Source of the DNA: Paludibacteraceae bacterium
Lineage (GTDB): Bacteria; Bacteroidota; Bacteroidia; Bacteroidales; Paludibacteraceae
Assembly: GCA_017402895.1 (NCBI GenBank)
Contig: JAFPLG010000122.1
Coordinates: 1 to 7,776 of the forward strand
Length of the DNA stretch: 7,776 nucleotides
Direction: 5' to 3'
Shown here piece by piece: positions 1 to 7,317 of this stretch (its first letter is position 1; each line of letters opens with the position of its first letter). The notes beneath the pieces were generated by a model, which was not told where the DNA came from, searched no databases, and saw only the letters and a program-made list of their open reading frames with translations. The translations under genes were made by a program, and so were the position numbers.

Positions 1-279
1 ATAGGCAAGAACATCACGACCGAGCCCGGTATGAAGATGATTTATGTGCGTATAGTCAGTCCGTCCGATCAGTTGCTGGGAGAGTCCGAGCAGAAGGTGT
101 TCCCGTTTGAGGATGGCGAAGTGCCTTATTCGCTCAAGCAGGAGATCGAATATGCCGGTGAGGTGTATAACGGTACGTTCTATTGGCCGTTCTCCGCAGA
201 ACCGCAAGAAGGTACGTATCGCGTGGAACTGTTTGCTGAGGGAAATCAAATAGGACAGTTCTCGTTCAAACTTGAATAG
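1..279 (+). CDS. C-terminal end of an unidentified protein (5' truncated by window edge)
   Basis: The reading frame is open from base 1 and ends at TAG 277-279, so 92 C-terminal residues are visible and the true start lies upstream; the ATG at 31 is probably internal. The fragment alternates short hydrophobic and polar stretches with glycine/proline turns (for example MIYVRIVSP, GTFYWPF, GTYRVELF and a final GQFSFKLE), which suggests a small all-beta, possibly beta-sandwich, C-terminal domain. From memory it resembles the tail of Bacteroides proteins of about 300 residues that are often loosely annotated as 'chromosome segregation protein SMC' without being true SMC proteins. That is a weak recollection and I assign no function. 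The stop lies 21 bases before the next gene on the same strand, so co-transcription is possible. The protein-coding call is firm; its identity is not. Confidence 0.75.
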   Translation: MGKNITTEPGMKMIYVRIVSPSDQLLGESEQKVFPFEDGEVPYSLKQEIEYAGEVYNGTFYWPFSAEPQEGTYRVELFAEGNQIGQFSFKLE

Positions 280-300
280 GAGAATCATAGCAAGCTGAAG

Positions 301-1062
301 ATGAAGCATTATCGTGCGATATTCCTGGATTGGGACGATACTATAGGTGATTGGGCCGGCTCAGCAGAGCAGGCCCAGCGCTTCTTGTACGAGCAGGAGA
401 TCCGTCCGCTTTTTGCGGCATGGAGCACAGCCATCCCCTCTTTCGATGACTATCTGGCCTACTATCGCGCGCATAATATATGGCTCTGGGAAGAGTATTC
501 AGCGGGGCATATCACGCGTGAATATCTGCATACCGACCAGTTCCTAACACCCATCTGCCATTACCTCGGTATCTCGTCGGAACAAGCCGATGAGGGGCTT
601 CGGCAGCTCAGTACGCGTCTGGGGGATGAATATATCCGTTTGACCATGGCCGCCAGTCGACTGACCGAGGATGCTGCGGAGGTGGTGCATTACCTGGCCG
701 CCAAATATCCGCTAACGATAGTGAGCAACGGCTATGTAGAGATGCAGTACCATAAGCTGGAGCAGTCCGGGCTGAAGGAGTGCTTCCGTCACTTGGTATT
801 CAGCGAAGAAGTAGGGGCTATGAAACCCGATCCGCGTATCATGGAGGTGGCTCTAGCCCGCAATCAACGTGAGTTGCCGGATCTGAAGGCCAGCGAGGTG
901 GTGATGATTGGCGATAGTTATTCGTCTGACATAGCAGGGGCTCAAGCTGCGGGAATAGATACTATATGGTGGTTGCGCGAAGGAACCCGGGCTACGGACG
1001 AGCAGCGACGCAGCGCTACGTATATCATATCATCTCTCAGAGATGTTATGACCATACTATGA
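301..1062 (+). CDS. HAD-superfamily hydrolase, YjjG-type (noncanonical pyrimidine) nucleotidase
   Basis: This 253-residue cytoplasmic protein carries all four HAD phosphatase motifs. Motif I is FLDWDDT with the nucleophile/acid pair D10 and D12 and T14; motif II is VSNG with S142; motif III is K175 in GAMKPDP; motif IV is IGDSYSSD with D205 and D210. The helical cap (about 20-125) contains NIWLWEEYSAGHIT followed by a phenylalanine-containing segment, which matches the cap of the YjjG/YfnB group. Members of that group dephosphorylate nucleoside 5'-monophosphates, including noncanonical pyrimidine nucleotides, and so clean the nucleotide pool. The substrate here is inferred from the family only. 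The protein is somewhat longer than E. coli YjjG (about 225 residues), mostly in the cap and C-terminus. ATG 301 puts motif I ten residues from the N-terminus, which is normal. An AGGAG at 278-282 is too distant to be a convincing ribosome binding site. A 76-base gap separates it from grpE. Confidence 0.88.
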   Translation: MKHYRAIFLDWDDTIGDWAGSAEQAQRFLYEQEIRPLFAAWSTAIPSFDDYLAYYRAHNIWLWEEYSAGHITREYLHTDQFLTPICHYLGISSEQADEGLRQLSTRLGDEYIRLTMAASRLTEDAAEVVHYLAAKYPLTIVSNGYVEMQYHKLEQSGLKECFRHLVFSEEVGAMKPDPRIMEVALARNQRELPDLKASEVVMIGDSYSSDIAGAQAAGIDTIWWLREGTRATDEQRRSATYIISSLRDVMTIL

Positions 1063-1138
1063 CATTTTGGCAGACCCAATGGTGGTGGCACGATAATTGA
1101 CGATAGATAGTTGTACAGAAAACAGAAAATTGTAGATT
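1063..1138 (+). promoter_or_regulatory. Intergenic leader upstream of grpE; likely promoter region, elements not resolved
   Basis: This is the only gap in the window long enough to hold a promoter for the grpE-dnaJ unit. A TTTG at 1066-1069 could be a Bacteroidota -33 element, but the only -7-like sequence after it (TAATTG, 1094-1099) fits the TAnnTTTG consensus poorly and sits 24 bases away, beyond the usual 19-21. No CIRCE (HrcA) inverted repeat is visible. The 25 bases before the grpE start are A/T-rich and lack a Shine-Dalgarno sequence, which is typical of Bacteroidota leaders. Transcription could also begin inside the HAD gene or further upstream. Confidence 0.25.
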
Positions 1139-1702
1139 ATGAAGAAAGATAAGAAAATAGTTGAAGAAGAATTGGAGCAGCCCCTTACGGAACAGGAGCA
1201 AGAAGCTACGGAAGCGGCAGCAGAAGAACAAGCCACCGAGCAAGCAACCGAGACACCTTCGGTAGAAGACTTGGAGGCGCGTATTGCCGAATTGGAGGAT
1301 AAGAACTTGCGAATGATGGCAGAGTTTGACAACTATCGTCGTCGTACGAACAAGGAGAAACTCGACCTGATGGAAACGGCAGGCGAGCGTATCTTTACGG
1401 AGATGCTGCCTCTCGTAGATGATTTCGAACGTGCCGTGGAAGCGATGGACAAAACCGACGATATAGAATCCGTACGCGAGGGTATTCGTCTCATCCAGCA
1501 GAAGTTCCTCAGCTTTCTCGATAAGCAGGATGTACATCCTATCGAGACCGATGGCGTGGACTTCAACACGGATGAACACGAGGCTATAACGACCTTTGCT
1601 GCGGGTGAAGACCAGAAAGGCAAAGTGATAGATTGCACCCAACGAGGATACAAATTGGGCGATAAGGTAATTCGATTTGCAAAAGTAGTTGTAGGAGAAT
1701 AA
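1139..1702 (+). CDS. grpE: GrpE, nucleotide exchange factor of DnaK
   Basis: GrpE homodimers release ADP from DnaK and so reset the Hsp70 cycle during protein folding and heat stress. The 187-residue length fits the family. Residues 1-42 form an acidic, Glu/Gln/Ala/Thr-rich, probably disordered tail. Residues 43-105 read as the long coiled-coil dimerisation helix, including [13 protein letters not shown], the best conserved helical stretch. The C-terminal beta domain that contacts the DnaK nucleotide-binding domain carries the family signature: FNTDEHEAI (142-150), a Gly-Lys-Val segment (161-163) and [16 protein letters not shown] (170-185). ATG 1139 is the natural start, just upstream of the conserved region with an A/T-rich leader. 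dnaJ follows after 4 bases, and the final Val-Gly-Glu codons contain a Shine-Dalgarno-like sequence for it. dnaK is not in the window, as is common in Bacteroidota. Confidence 0.97.
   Translation: MKKDKKIVEEELEQPLTEQEQEATEAAAEEQATEQATETPSVEDLEARIAELEDKNLRMMAEFDNYRRRTNKEKLDLMETAGERIFTEMLPLVDDFERAVEAMDKTDDIESVREGIRLIQQKFLSFLDKQDVHPIETDGVDFNTDEHEAITTFAAGEDQKGKVIDCTQRGYKLGDKVIRFAKVVVGE
1693..1698 (+). promoter_or_regulatory. Shine-Dalgarno-like AGGAGA for dnaJ inside the grpE 3' end
   Basis: AGGAGA lies 8 bases before the dnaJ ATG at 1707, good spacing for a ribosome binding site, and it overlaps the last Val-Gly-Glu codons of grpE. Most starts in this window lack such a sequence, and Bacteroidota in general make little use of Shine-Dalgarno pairing. 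It may therefore be functional coupling, or a by-product of the conserved GrpE C-terminus. Confidence 0.45.
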
Positions 1703-1706
1703 TACT

Positions 1707-2858
1707 ATGGCTGAGAAGAGAGATTACTATGAAGTGCTTGGCGTGGATAAGAACGCCAGCGCGGACGAGATAAAGAAGGCCTATCGCAAGAAGGCCATCC
1801 AGTATCACCCCGACAAGAATCCGGGTGATAAGTCGGCCGAGGAGAAATTCAAGGAGGCTGCTGAGGCCTATGAGGTGTTGTCAGATCCTCAGAAGCGTCA
1901 GCGCTATGACCAGTTCGGTCATGCCGGTATGCAAGGTGCGGCAGGCTTCTCGGGCGGTGGTATGTCGATGGAGGATATCTTTGCCCACTTTGGTGATGTC
2001 TTTGCGAGTGCCGGATTCGACTTCAGCGACTTCATGGGCGGTCACGGTGGTGGTGGACGACGCGTTCGCCGCGGCACGGATCTGCGTGTTAAGGTGCGCC
2101 TCACGCTCGAGGAGATAGCCCAAGGCGTAGATAAGAAGATAAAGGTACGTAAGTTGGTTCCTTGTCCCGATTGCCACGGTACGGGTAGTGCTGATGGCCG
2201 TGAGGGAGAGACCTGCCCGCAGTGTAAGGGACGCGGTGTCGTTTATCGTCAGCAACGTGGCTTCCTGGGCATGATGCAAGTGCAGACCGATTGCCCGGAA
2301 TGTCACGGCGAGGGTAAGATCATCCGCAATAAGTGTACGAAGTGTCAGGGCGAAGGCGTTGTGCGGGACGAGGAGATTATCACAATCCAGATTCCGGCAG
2401 GCGTGGCGCATGGTATGACGCTGACGATGCAAGGCAAAGGTAATGCCGCCCCGCATGGAGGTATCCCGGGCGATTTGCTCGTACTCATCGAGGAGGAACC
2501 GCATAAAGATTTGCTGCGTCAGGGCGATGACTTGATCTACAACCTCTTGTTGGATATGCCGACTGCAGTATTGGGCGGACAGGTACAGATCCCAACGCTG
2601 ACAGGTGATGTGAAGATCACCATCACGCCGGGTACGCAACCGGGTAAGGTGCTTCGTATGCGCGGCAAGGGACTGCCTCATCTGGATCAGTACGGACGTC
2701 AGTACGGTCAGGGTGACCTGCTGATAAACGTAGGTGTCTATATTCCGGAGAAGCTCTCTAAGGATGAACGTCAACTGATAGAAAAACTGCAAGACAGTCC
2801 GAATATCGTGCCGGGATCGGCAGATAAGAAGAACTTCTTTAAAAACTTATTCTGCTAA
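1707..2858 (+). CDS. dnaJ: DnaJ, Hsp40 co-chaperone (type I / class A)
   Basis: DnaJ delivers unfolded proteins to DnaK and stimulates its ATPase. At 383 residues it has the full class A architecture. The J domain (about 5-70) has the catalytic HPD at 34-36 and the [10 protein letters not shown] helix end. A Gly/Phe-rich linker (about 71-130) contains the [12 protein letters not shown] segment. Four CxxCxGxG zinc-binding repeats begin at C153, C170, C196 and C210, and all eight cysteines are present. The two C-terminal beta-barrel substrate-binding domains run from about 218 to 365. The zinc-finger spacing includes a short insert between repeats one and two (SADGREGET), as I remember for Bacteroides DnaJ. 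The protein ends in a lysine/phenylalanine-rich tail with a terminal cysteine. ATG 1707 is supported by the intact J-domain N-terminus and the AGGAGA 8 bases upstream. It follows grpE by 4 bases; the next gene begins 3 bases after its stop and in the same reading frame. Confidence 0.98.
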   Translation: MAEKRDYYEVLGVDKNASADEIKKAYRKKAIQYHPDKNPGDKSAEEKFKEAAEAYEVLSDPQKRQRYDQFGHAGMQGAAGFSGGGMSMEDIFAHFGDVFASAGFDFSDFMGGHGGGGRRVRRGTDLRVKVRLTLEEIAQGVDKKIKVRKLVPCPDCHGTGSADGREGETCPQCKGRGVVYRQQRGFLGMMQVQTDCPECHGEGKIIRNKCTKCQGEGVVRDEEIITIQIPAGVAHGMTLTMQGKGNAAPHGGIPGDLLVLIEEEPHKDLLRQGDDLIYNLLLDMPTAVLGGQVQIPTLTGDVKITITPGTQPGKVLRMRGKGLPHLDQYGRQYGQGDLLINVGVYIPEKLSKDERQLIEKLQDSPNIVPGSADKKNFFKNLFC

Positions 2859-2861
2859 ATC

Positions 2862-3683
2862 GTGAAGACATATCGATTGGTTGTCATAATTCTGCTCATG
2901 GCTGTTGGTAGACTGGCGTCTGCTGCAGTGCCGGTCTCGCCGGCATATTTTGGGCCGAATGCGTTTCCGATAATCGATATGTCCGACGGTCTGACATATG
3001 ACCATCTGCGCCTGGAAGTGGCCGCAGATGGTTATTTCGGTTATAAGGGAGACCGAACAGCCGATCTCTTCGCTCGTGTGCACGTACCGCTTTTCACACG
3101 CTGGGCCAACCTTAGCGTATGGATGCCGATCTACGAGTGGTATAGCCAGACGGACGGCACCGGAAGCGGAGCGGGAGATGTCTATATCTCTACCGACGTG
3201 CAGGTACTGCACAACGAGTGGTTTAAGACGCCGAATGCCAAGTATATCCCCCAGATGACCGTGCGTCTGGGCATGAAGACAGCCAGCGGCGGACAATACG
3301 AACGTCAGCGGCATTATGACTGCCCGGGCTATTTCTTCGACCTTACGATGGGGCAGTCGATCCCTATCCGTGAAGTGAGTCTGCGCTTTGCCGGATCGGT
3401 TGGTTTCCTGTGTTGGCAGACAGATAATGCGCAGCAGAACGATGCGGTCATGTACGGTCTGCAGGCGCAATTGCGTCATGAGTATGTCTCGCTGGCTGCC
3501 ACTTGGAGCGGCTACTTCGGCTGGCAGAAGAAAGGGGATTGCCCCATGAGTATCAAGGCACGTCTGGCCGGCCATGCCAAGGGCTTCGAACCATACGTGC
3601 AATATCAATACGGTATCCGTGACTTCCCGTTCCACCAGGTGCGTGTGGGGCTGGTATATAACCTAAATATCCTCAAGAAATGA
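2862..3683 (+). CDS. Predicted secreted outer-membrane beta-barrel protein, function unknown (273 aa)
   Basis: The N-terminus is a classic Sec signal peptide: K2 and R5, a hydrophobic core VVIILLMAV, then an Ala-Ser-Ala-Ala stretch giving a signal peptidase I site near residues 21-23. The rest has no membrane helix and is rich in Tyr, Trp, Phe and Gly in alternating patterns (for example SLRFAGSVGFLCW, SLAATWSGYFGW, FEPYVQYQYGIRDFPF, VRVGLVYNLNI), consistent with antiparallel beta strands of a small barrel. A closing hydrophobic strand near the C-terminus fits outer-membrane insertion. I recall similar conserved hypothetical proteins in Bacteroides and Prevotella but no known activity. The start is GTG 2862: the frame is closed 6 bases upstream by the dnaJ TAA, and the next ATG (2898) would destroy the signal peptide. 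It begins 3 bases after dnaJ and its stop overlaps the next gene by 4 bases, so it is probably co-transcribed with both. Confidence 0.85.
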   Translation: MKTYRLVVIILLMAVGRLASAAVPVSPAYFGPNAFPIIDMSDGLTYDHLRLEVAADGYFGYKGDRTADLFARVHVPLFTRWANLSVWMPIYEWYSQTDGTGSGAGDVYISTDVQVLHNEWFKTPNAKYIPQMTVRLGMKTASGGQYERQRHYDCPGYFFDLTMGQSIPIREVSLRFAGSVGFLCWQTDNAQQNDAVMYGLQAQLRHEYVSLAATWSGYFGWQKKGDCPMSIKARLAGHAKGFEPYVQYQYGIRDFPFHQVRVGLVYNLNILKK

Positions 3684-4816
3684 TGCAACTCCTATTGATA
3701 CTACTGACCGGTTTTTGGACGCGTTTCTCCAAGCAACCTACGGAAATACCCGTTGATTCGGCCTATGCGGCACAGCAGGAGGCTAGGATGCAACGTCCCG
3801 TACAGTTTCTGTACGATGTAGATTTCACAACCTATTTCGACAATCGTGAATACAAAGCGCCCTACCAGATTCCGCAGACGATTCTCAATTTCCGTCTCAG
3901 TCCGCAGGTTGGTGTACGTATCCTGGATCGGGTAGGAGGCACCCACGAACTGGTGGCCGGCGTCAACTATACGCAACGTCTGGGAGGTAACTGGCGGGAT
4001 GTGCAGTTCAATCCCATCGCATACTACCATTTCAACTATCGTGGTTTTGATGTCGGTATGGGTGCCATTCCCTATACACGCCGCATCATGCCTATGCCGG
4101 ATTGGTTGATGTACGACTCGCTGACCTATATGCATCCTAATATCCAGGGGGCCTTGTTGCAGTATCGGGATGAGCGTGGATTCGTCGAAGCGATGTGTGA
4201 CTGGCGAGGCGCGCAGACTCCGGAGCGACGAGAGATGTTCCGACTGCTCATCAATGGCCAGTACCAGTACAAGGTACTGCAAGTAGGAGGACTGGCGCAC
4301 ATGAATCACAAAGCCTCGTTTGCTTCGCCCAACCATGAGCAGGTTATGGATGACGTCCATGCACATGCTTTCCTGGGCGCCGATGTGACACGTTACACGC
4401 CTTTCGATTCCCTCTCTATCCGTGCCGGTTATATCTTTGGATGGCAGCGTGATCGTGAGGTGGACCAGAGTTGGCTCAATCACGGTCTGATTATCGAGTT
4501 GTACGCCAACTGGTGGTTCTTGGGACTGAAGAATACCTTCTATTATGGCGATAACCTGCAACCGCTTCGCCCGCGAAACGACTATATCTGCCTGGGCGAC
4601 CCGTTCTACCAGTCGCGAATTTACAACCGCACCGATATCTTCGCGTATCTATATCGTAGCAGTTTCGTCAATTTCTATTTCTCGTGGAATATGCACTACG
4701 ACGGCAATAGTCTGCAGCACCAGCAGCAGATGATTGCCCGATTCCAACTTGAACCGCTTATGCGCGAACTATCTGGTCGGAAGCAGCCGAATCTGCGAGG
4801 CTTATTCGACAAATAA
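3680..4816 (+). CDS. Predicted outer-membrane beta-barrel protein, function unknown (378 aa)
   Basis: The ATG at 3680 overlaps the preceding TGA (ATGA, 3680-3683), implying translational coupling. A second ATG follows directly, and a TAA at 3659-3661 in this frame rules out a much longer protein. The N-terminus has a short hydrophobic run (LLLILLTGFW, residues 4-13) without a basic n-region or a well-placed cleavage site; the AYA at 28-30 is rather far from it. Export is therefore likely but atypical. The body alternates aromatic and polar residues in strand-length blocks (GVNYTQRLGG, YYHFNYRGFDVGMG, SIRAGYIFGW, VNFYFSWNMHY), typical of Bacteroidota outer-membrane barrels, and has no transmembrane helices. 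A GDPFYQSRIYNRTDI segment near the C-terminus resembles conserved hypothetical Bacteroidales proteins I remember, none with an assigned role. The two adjacent barrel genes may act together. The last 59 bases overlap the convergent O-antigen ligase gene. Confidence 0.83.
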   Translation: MMQLLLILLTGFWTRFSKQPTEIPVDSAYAAQQEARMQRPVQFLYDVDFTTYFDNREYKAPYQIPQTILNFRLSPQVGVRILDRVGGTHELVAGVNYTQRLGGNWRDVQFNPIAYYHFNYRGFDVGMGAIPYTRRIMPMPDWLMYDSLTYMHPNIQGALLQYRDERGFVEAMCDWRGAQTPERREMFRLLINGQYQYKVLQVGGLAHMNHKASFASPNHEQVMDDVHAHAFLGADVTRYTPFDSLSIRAGYIFGWQRDREVDQSWLNHGLIIELYANWWFLGLKNTFYYGDNLQPLRPRNDYICLGDPFYQSRIYNRTDIFAYLYRSSFVNFYFSWNMHYDGNSLQHQQQMIARFQLEPLMRELSGRKQPNLRGLFDK

Positions 4817-6023
4817 GTACCAGCCCGACAGCCCAAAGAATAATGCCGTCAAATCGTCCGAACATGCAGTCGGTGAACATGTTGAGCATGTAGAGAACGG
4901 TAAACAAGAGCGCCGTCAGTCGTCCGCTTTGCTTCGCACAAAGGGGAATAGTCAACCATGCCAGCACAAAGAAGAGCAGACCAAACACACCGATTTCCAT
5001 CAGTTCTTCCAGGTACTGGTTATGACAGTTGTATTGCTTCTCGTAGTAGTAATCGCACCCCAACTTCTGGTATTGCGCCATCATATAATGGGTGCTCTGA
5101 CCGGCTCCAAGCCCGCGTAGCACGTAGTCAGACGGTTGCTGCAGGGCAATACCCCATATATTGAACCGCACATCGTGGTCCGGACTGATTTCGCGCATCT
5201 CGGTGATGTCGCTTAGGTCAAACTTCTGCATGCGCGGATGATATTTGAGCATGGTGCCTCCCAGGAGAACCCCAAGCAACATGATGCCGATGCCGTAACG
5301 AACCCGATAGCGTTGCGGGAGCAGATAAACAACACCTGCCACCACCATTGCTGCAACCGTCAGTATCGACTGACGCGAACCGGTCATGGGTATGCAGGCC
5401 AGCATGACGGGAAGTGCACATGCCAGTACCCATTTCTTGTTTTTCCAGATCTGAATAGCCACTACGGCTCCCAGCATCTCTACGCTGCACAGGAACAACC
5501 GATGCTTGATATGGGAGATATTGTCGGATAGGAATGCGTACCAATTGGGTAAGTCATAGTTCCAGTCTGCTTTCCACTGGAGCTGATCGATAATCTCGCG
5601 ATGGTAGTAGAGTACCGTCAGCACTATCAGATAAAACGGAATAGCTGCTATACAACCCCATACCAGCACCTTGCCTATCTGTCGCCAGTCGTAACGGTTA
5701 TTCACTCCCCATATTCCTATCGGAACAATCAACCCAAACGTGAGATACCGTTCCATTTGCCACGACCATGCCGCATGATCCGGAGCCCATAGCCCGGAAA
5801 CCATACGCCATACGTACCATAACCCAAAGAGCATGAACGGAATAGCCATCTTGTTCTCTCTGAGCGATGCGGGCTTCCGCAACCAACGTCCTTCCAGAAA
5901 CCATGTCGCTATCCACAGTACAGCGCCGTAGCGCAAGCACACTTGCGGGAAGGGTAGCAGAAAGACCACTACCAGAAATAGCGTGTAGTTGATACGCCCG
6001 ACGATATCTTTATACTTGTTCAT
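4758..6023 (-). CDS. O-antigen ligase / Wzy-type polymerase family membrane protein
   Basis: This 421-residue inner-membrane protein shows about ten hydrophobic helices, clearly seen near residues 13-30, 60-77, 92-106, 117-139, 176-192, 197-212, 218-235, 242-258, 343-361, 368-384 and 392-407. A long soluble loop lies between the helices at about 258 and 343. The family core is visible: GSRQS at 215-219, R287 in DVRFNIW, GLGAGQS at 304-310 and the HNQYLEELMEIGVFG block beginning at H334. The arrangement of two arginines and a histidine matches the catalytic pattern of WaaL ligases, which transfer undecaprenyl-linked O-antigen to lipid A-core in the periplasm. Wzy polymerases share the fold, and the sequence alone does not separate the two. 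The LPS context favours ligase. It starts at ATG 6023, overlapping the upstream gene by 14 bases, so it is probably the last gene of an LPS operon. Its 3' end overlaps the convergent barrel gene by 59 bases. Confidence 0.85.
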   Translation of the reverse strand: MNKYKDIVGRINYTLFLVVVFLLPFPQVCLRYGAVLWIATWFLEGRWLRKPASLRENKMAIPFMLFGLWYVWRMVSGLWAPDHAAWSWQMERYLTFGLIVPIGIWGVNNRYDWRQIGKVLVWGCIAAIPFYLIVLTVLYYHREIIDQLQWKADWNYDLPNWYAFLSDNISHIKHRLFLCSVEMLGAVVAIQIWKNKKWVLACALPVMLACIPMTGSRQSILTVAAMVVAGVVYLLPQRYRVRYGIGIMLLGVLLGGTMLKYHPRMQKFDLSDITEMREISPDHDVRFNIWGIALQQPSDYVLRGLGAGQSTHYMMAQYQKLGCDYYYEKQYNCHNQYLEELMEIGVFGLLFFVLAWLTIPLCAKQSGRLTALLFTVLYMLNMFTDCMFGRFDGIILWAVGLVLICRISLADSAASDQIVRA

Positions 6024-7317
6024 AACCTTCTTTCAAATACCGAAGACCTTCCTCCCCGATGCGCTCCAAGCGCTTGAACGGGTAGCCGTGTACGTGCTTG
6101 CGCCAGCGGATGCGGTTCAGGTCAATCACCTCGATATGACTGCCGTCTTCGTTAAACAATATATTGCCTTGCGAGTAATCCGGATGCCAGATACCGCGTC
6201 GGCGCAGTTCGGCTGTGAACCTGCCGATAGCCCGTAGTATCTGTTCGCGATTCGGAAAATCCGGTTGCGCAATGAGGTTGATGAATGTATACGGACATTC
6301 CGACTGCTTGCATGCGTACCAACTCTCCCGTAACACACCGCAAACTCGCACTTCTCTGTATGCAATCGGTGCTGGAGTCAAGCCTTCCATACGCATCGCG
6401 TACTCATAACTGCGGCGTGCTTTGCTCCGTCCGAACCATCCGTACCAGATGCCGCGCCATAGGGTAGGTGTGCGGAACTGCTTCACCACAACGCCCTCTG
6501 TCACACGCAGTATATTGCGGCGTGCATCAATCACTTCTCCTTCGGTCCAACGGTCGAACACGCCCACCTGCCTTACACTCCGGAAACGATTCAAGAACCT
6601 GCTCCACGAGCGGTGATAATGTAGCGGTCCTCCCAGATAACGCTCCATATAGGCCGGATGGCGCTGATTGATCGCATCCACAATGGCGCGCTTCTGTAGT
6701 TTGGCTTTCGCACGACGCGAACCGGCCTGAACACGGTAATACAGTCCTATCTCATCCAGCCGCACATACTCGCCGCCCAGTTCCATCAGGCTCAACCAGA
6801 AGTCCCAGTCCTCTCTGTAGATATCTTTCTCGCAGAAACCGCCCACACGTTGCCAGTCCTCCTTGCGGAACAGACTACTCACGTGAATCATGTTCTTGCG
6901 GGCCAGCAATTCATGCGAGAACGCCGGTAGCCGCCATTCCCCTGTCTTGGCCCCGAAAAACTCGGCCCGACAACCTACGATACGTACCGTATCCTTCATG
7001 GCCTCTACCGCATGCTCGATATAGGTCCTTCCAATCTTGTCGTCGGCATCCAGGGGCAGGATGTATTCGCCTTTCGCCTCACGTATCGCATGATTCCTTG
7101 CCGCACTCACACCGGCATTCTGCTGCGTCAGAACGCGAATCTCCTTGTGCCCTTTCGCATACGCTTTTGCTTCCTCCAGACTATCATCCGTGCTGCCGTC
7201 ATCCACCACCACCACCTCTATCGGACGATACGTCGATTCCAGCACACTCTCCAGCGCCTCTACGATATAGGCCGCTGCGTTGTACATAGGTACTATGACA
7301 GATACCATCGGTCTCAT
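6010..7317 (-). CDS. Two-domain protein: family 2 glycosyltransferase fused to a Kdo/WaaP-like LPS kinase
   Basis: Residues 1-245 form a GT-A family 2 glycosyltransferase: VSVIVPMYN at the start, VVVDDGSTDDS with the nucleotide-binding DDGS at 39-42, NAGVSAARNHAI, the metal-binding DADD at 90-93, and REDWDFW (168-174) holding the likely catalytic acid residue. Residues about 255-435 look like a lipopolysaccharide kinase domain: VVVKQF with the ATP-binding K279, a helix with E305 or E311 as partner, GIWHPDYSQGNILF with H378, D380 and N385 as the catalytic loop, and VIDLNR with the metal-binding D399. The HxDYSxGNIL form is what I recall from Bacteroidales Kdo-kinase-like proteins. The prediction is addition of a core sugar plus phosphorylation of LPS core, perhaps Kdo, on the cytoplasmic side; the exact substrates are unknown. 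ATG 7317 overlaps the upstream gene by 4 bases, with M4 an alternative start. Its end overlaps the ligase start by 14 bases. Confidence 0.87.
   Translation of the reverse strand: MRPMVSVIVPMYNAAAYIVEALESVLESTYRPIEVVVVDDGSTDDSLEEAKAYAKGHKEIRVLTQQNAGVSAARNHAIREAKGEYILPLDADDKIGRTYIEHAVEAMKDTVRIVGCRAEFFGAKTGEWRLPAFSHELLARKNMIHVSSLFRKEDWQRVGGFCEKDIYREDWDFWLSLMELGGEYVRLDEIGLYYRVQAGSRRAKAKLQKRAIVDAINQRHPAYMERYLGGPLHYHRSWSRFLNRFRSVRQVGVFDRWTEGEVIDARRNILRVTEGVVVKQFRTPTLWRGIWYGWFGRSKARRSYEYAMRMEGLTPAPIAYREVRVCGVLRESWYACKQSECPYTFINLIAQPDFPNREQILRAIGRFTAELRRRGIWHPDYSQGNILFNEDGSHIEVIDLNRIRWRKHVHGYPFKRLERIGEEGLRYLKEGYEQV

Noticed and set aside
1063..1138. Possible CIRCE/HrcA operator or heat-shock promoter before grpE
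   Set aside because: No TTAGCACTC/GAGTGCTAA inverted repeat is present and the best promoter-like match has poor consensus and spacing. The region is listed only as a low-confidence leader.
1046..1642. Minus-strand frame (198 codons) opposite grpE that spans the grpE leader
   Set aside because: Its product is a Phe/Leu/Cys-rich reverse image of the acidic GrpE sequence and matches no family I know.
1881..2792. Long open frame of 303 codons on the minus strand opposite dnaJ
   Set aside because: It lies entirely antisense to an unmistakable dnaJ and encodes a composition-driven product with no recognisable motifs. It is explained by codon bias.
2847..3635. Long minus-strand frame (262 codons) opposite the first barrel gene
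   Set aside because: The plus-strand gene has a signal peptide, tight operon spacing and strand-like composition, while the antisense product has no such features.
3701..4561. Long minus-strand frame (286 codons) opposite the second barrel gene
   Set aside because: No start context, domain or signal was seen, and the plus-strand frame is coupled to its neighbour.
4801..4817. Small inverted repeat CTTATT / AATAAG with a 5-base loop at the barrel gene stop
   Set aside because: The stem is six mostly A-T pairs with no T-run on either strand and sits inside coding sequence. It is too weak to call a terminator and is of a kind expected by chance.
4734..5120. Plus-strand frame of 128 codons continuing past the barrel gene
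   Set aside because: It overlaps the barrel gene in another frame and then runs antisense to conserved ligase sequence, including the HNQYLE block. No independent support was found.
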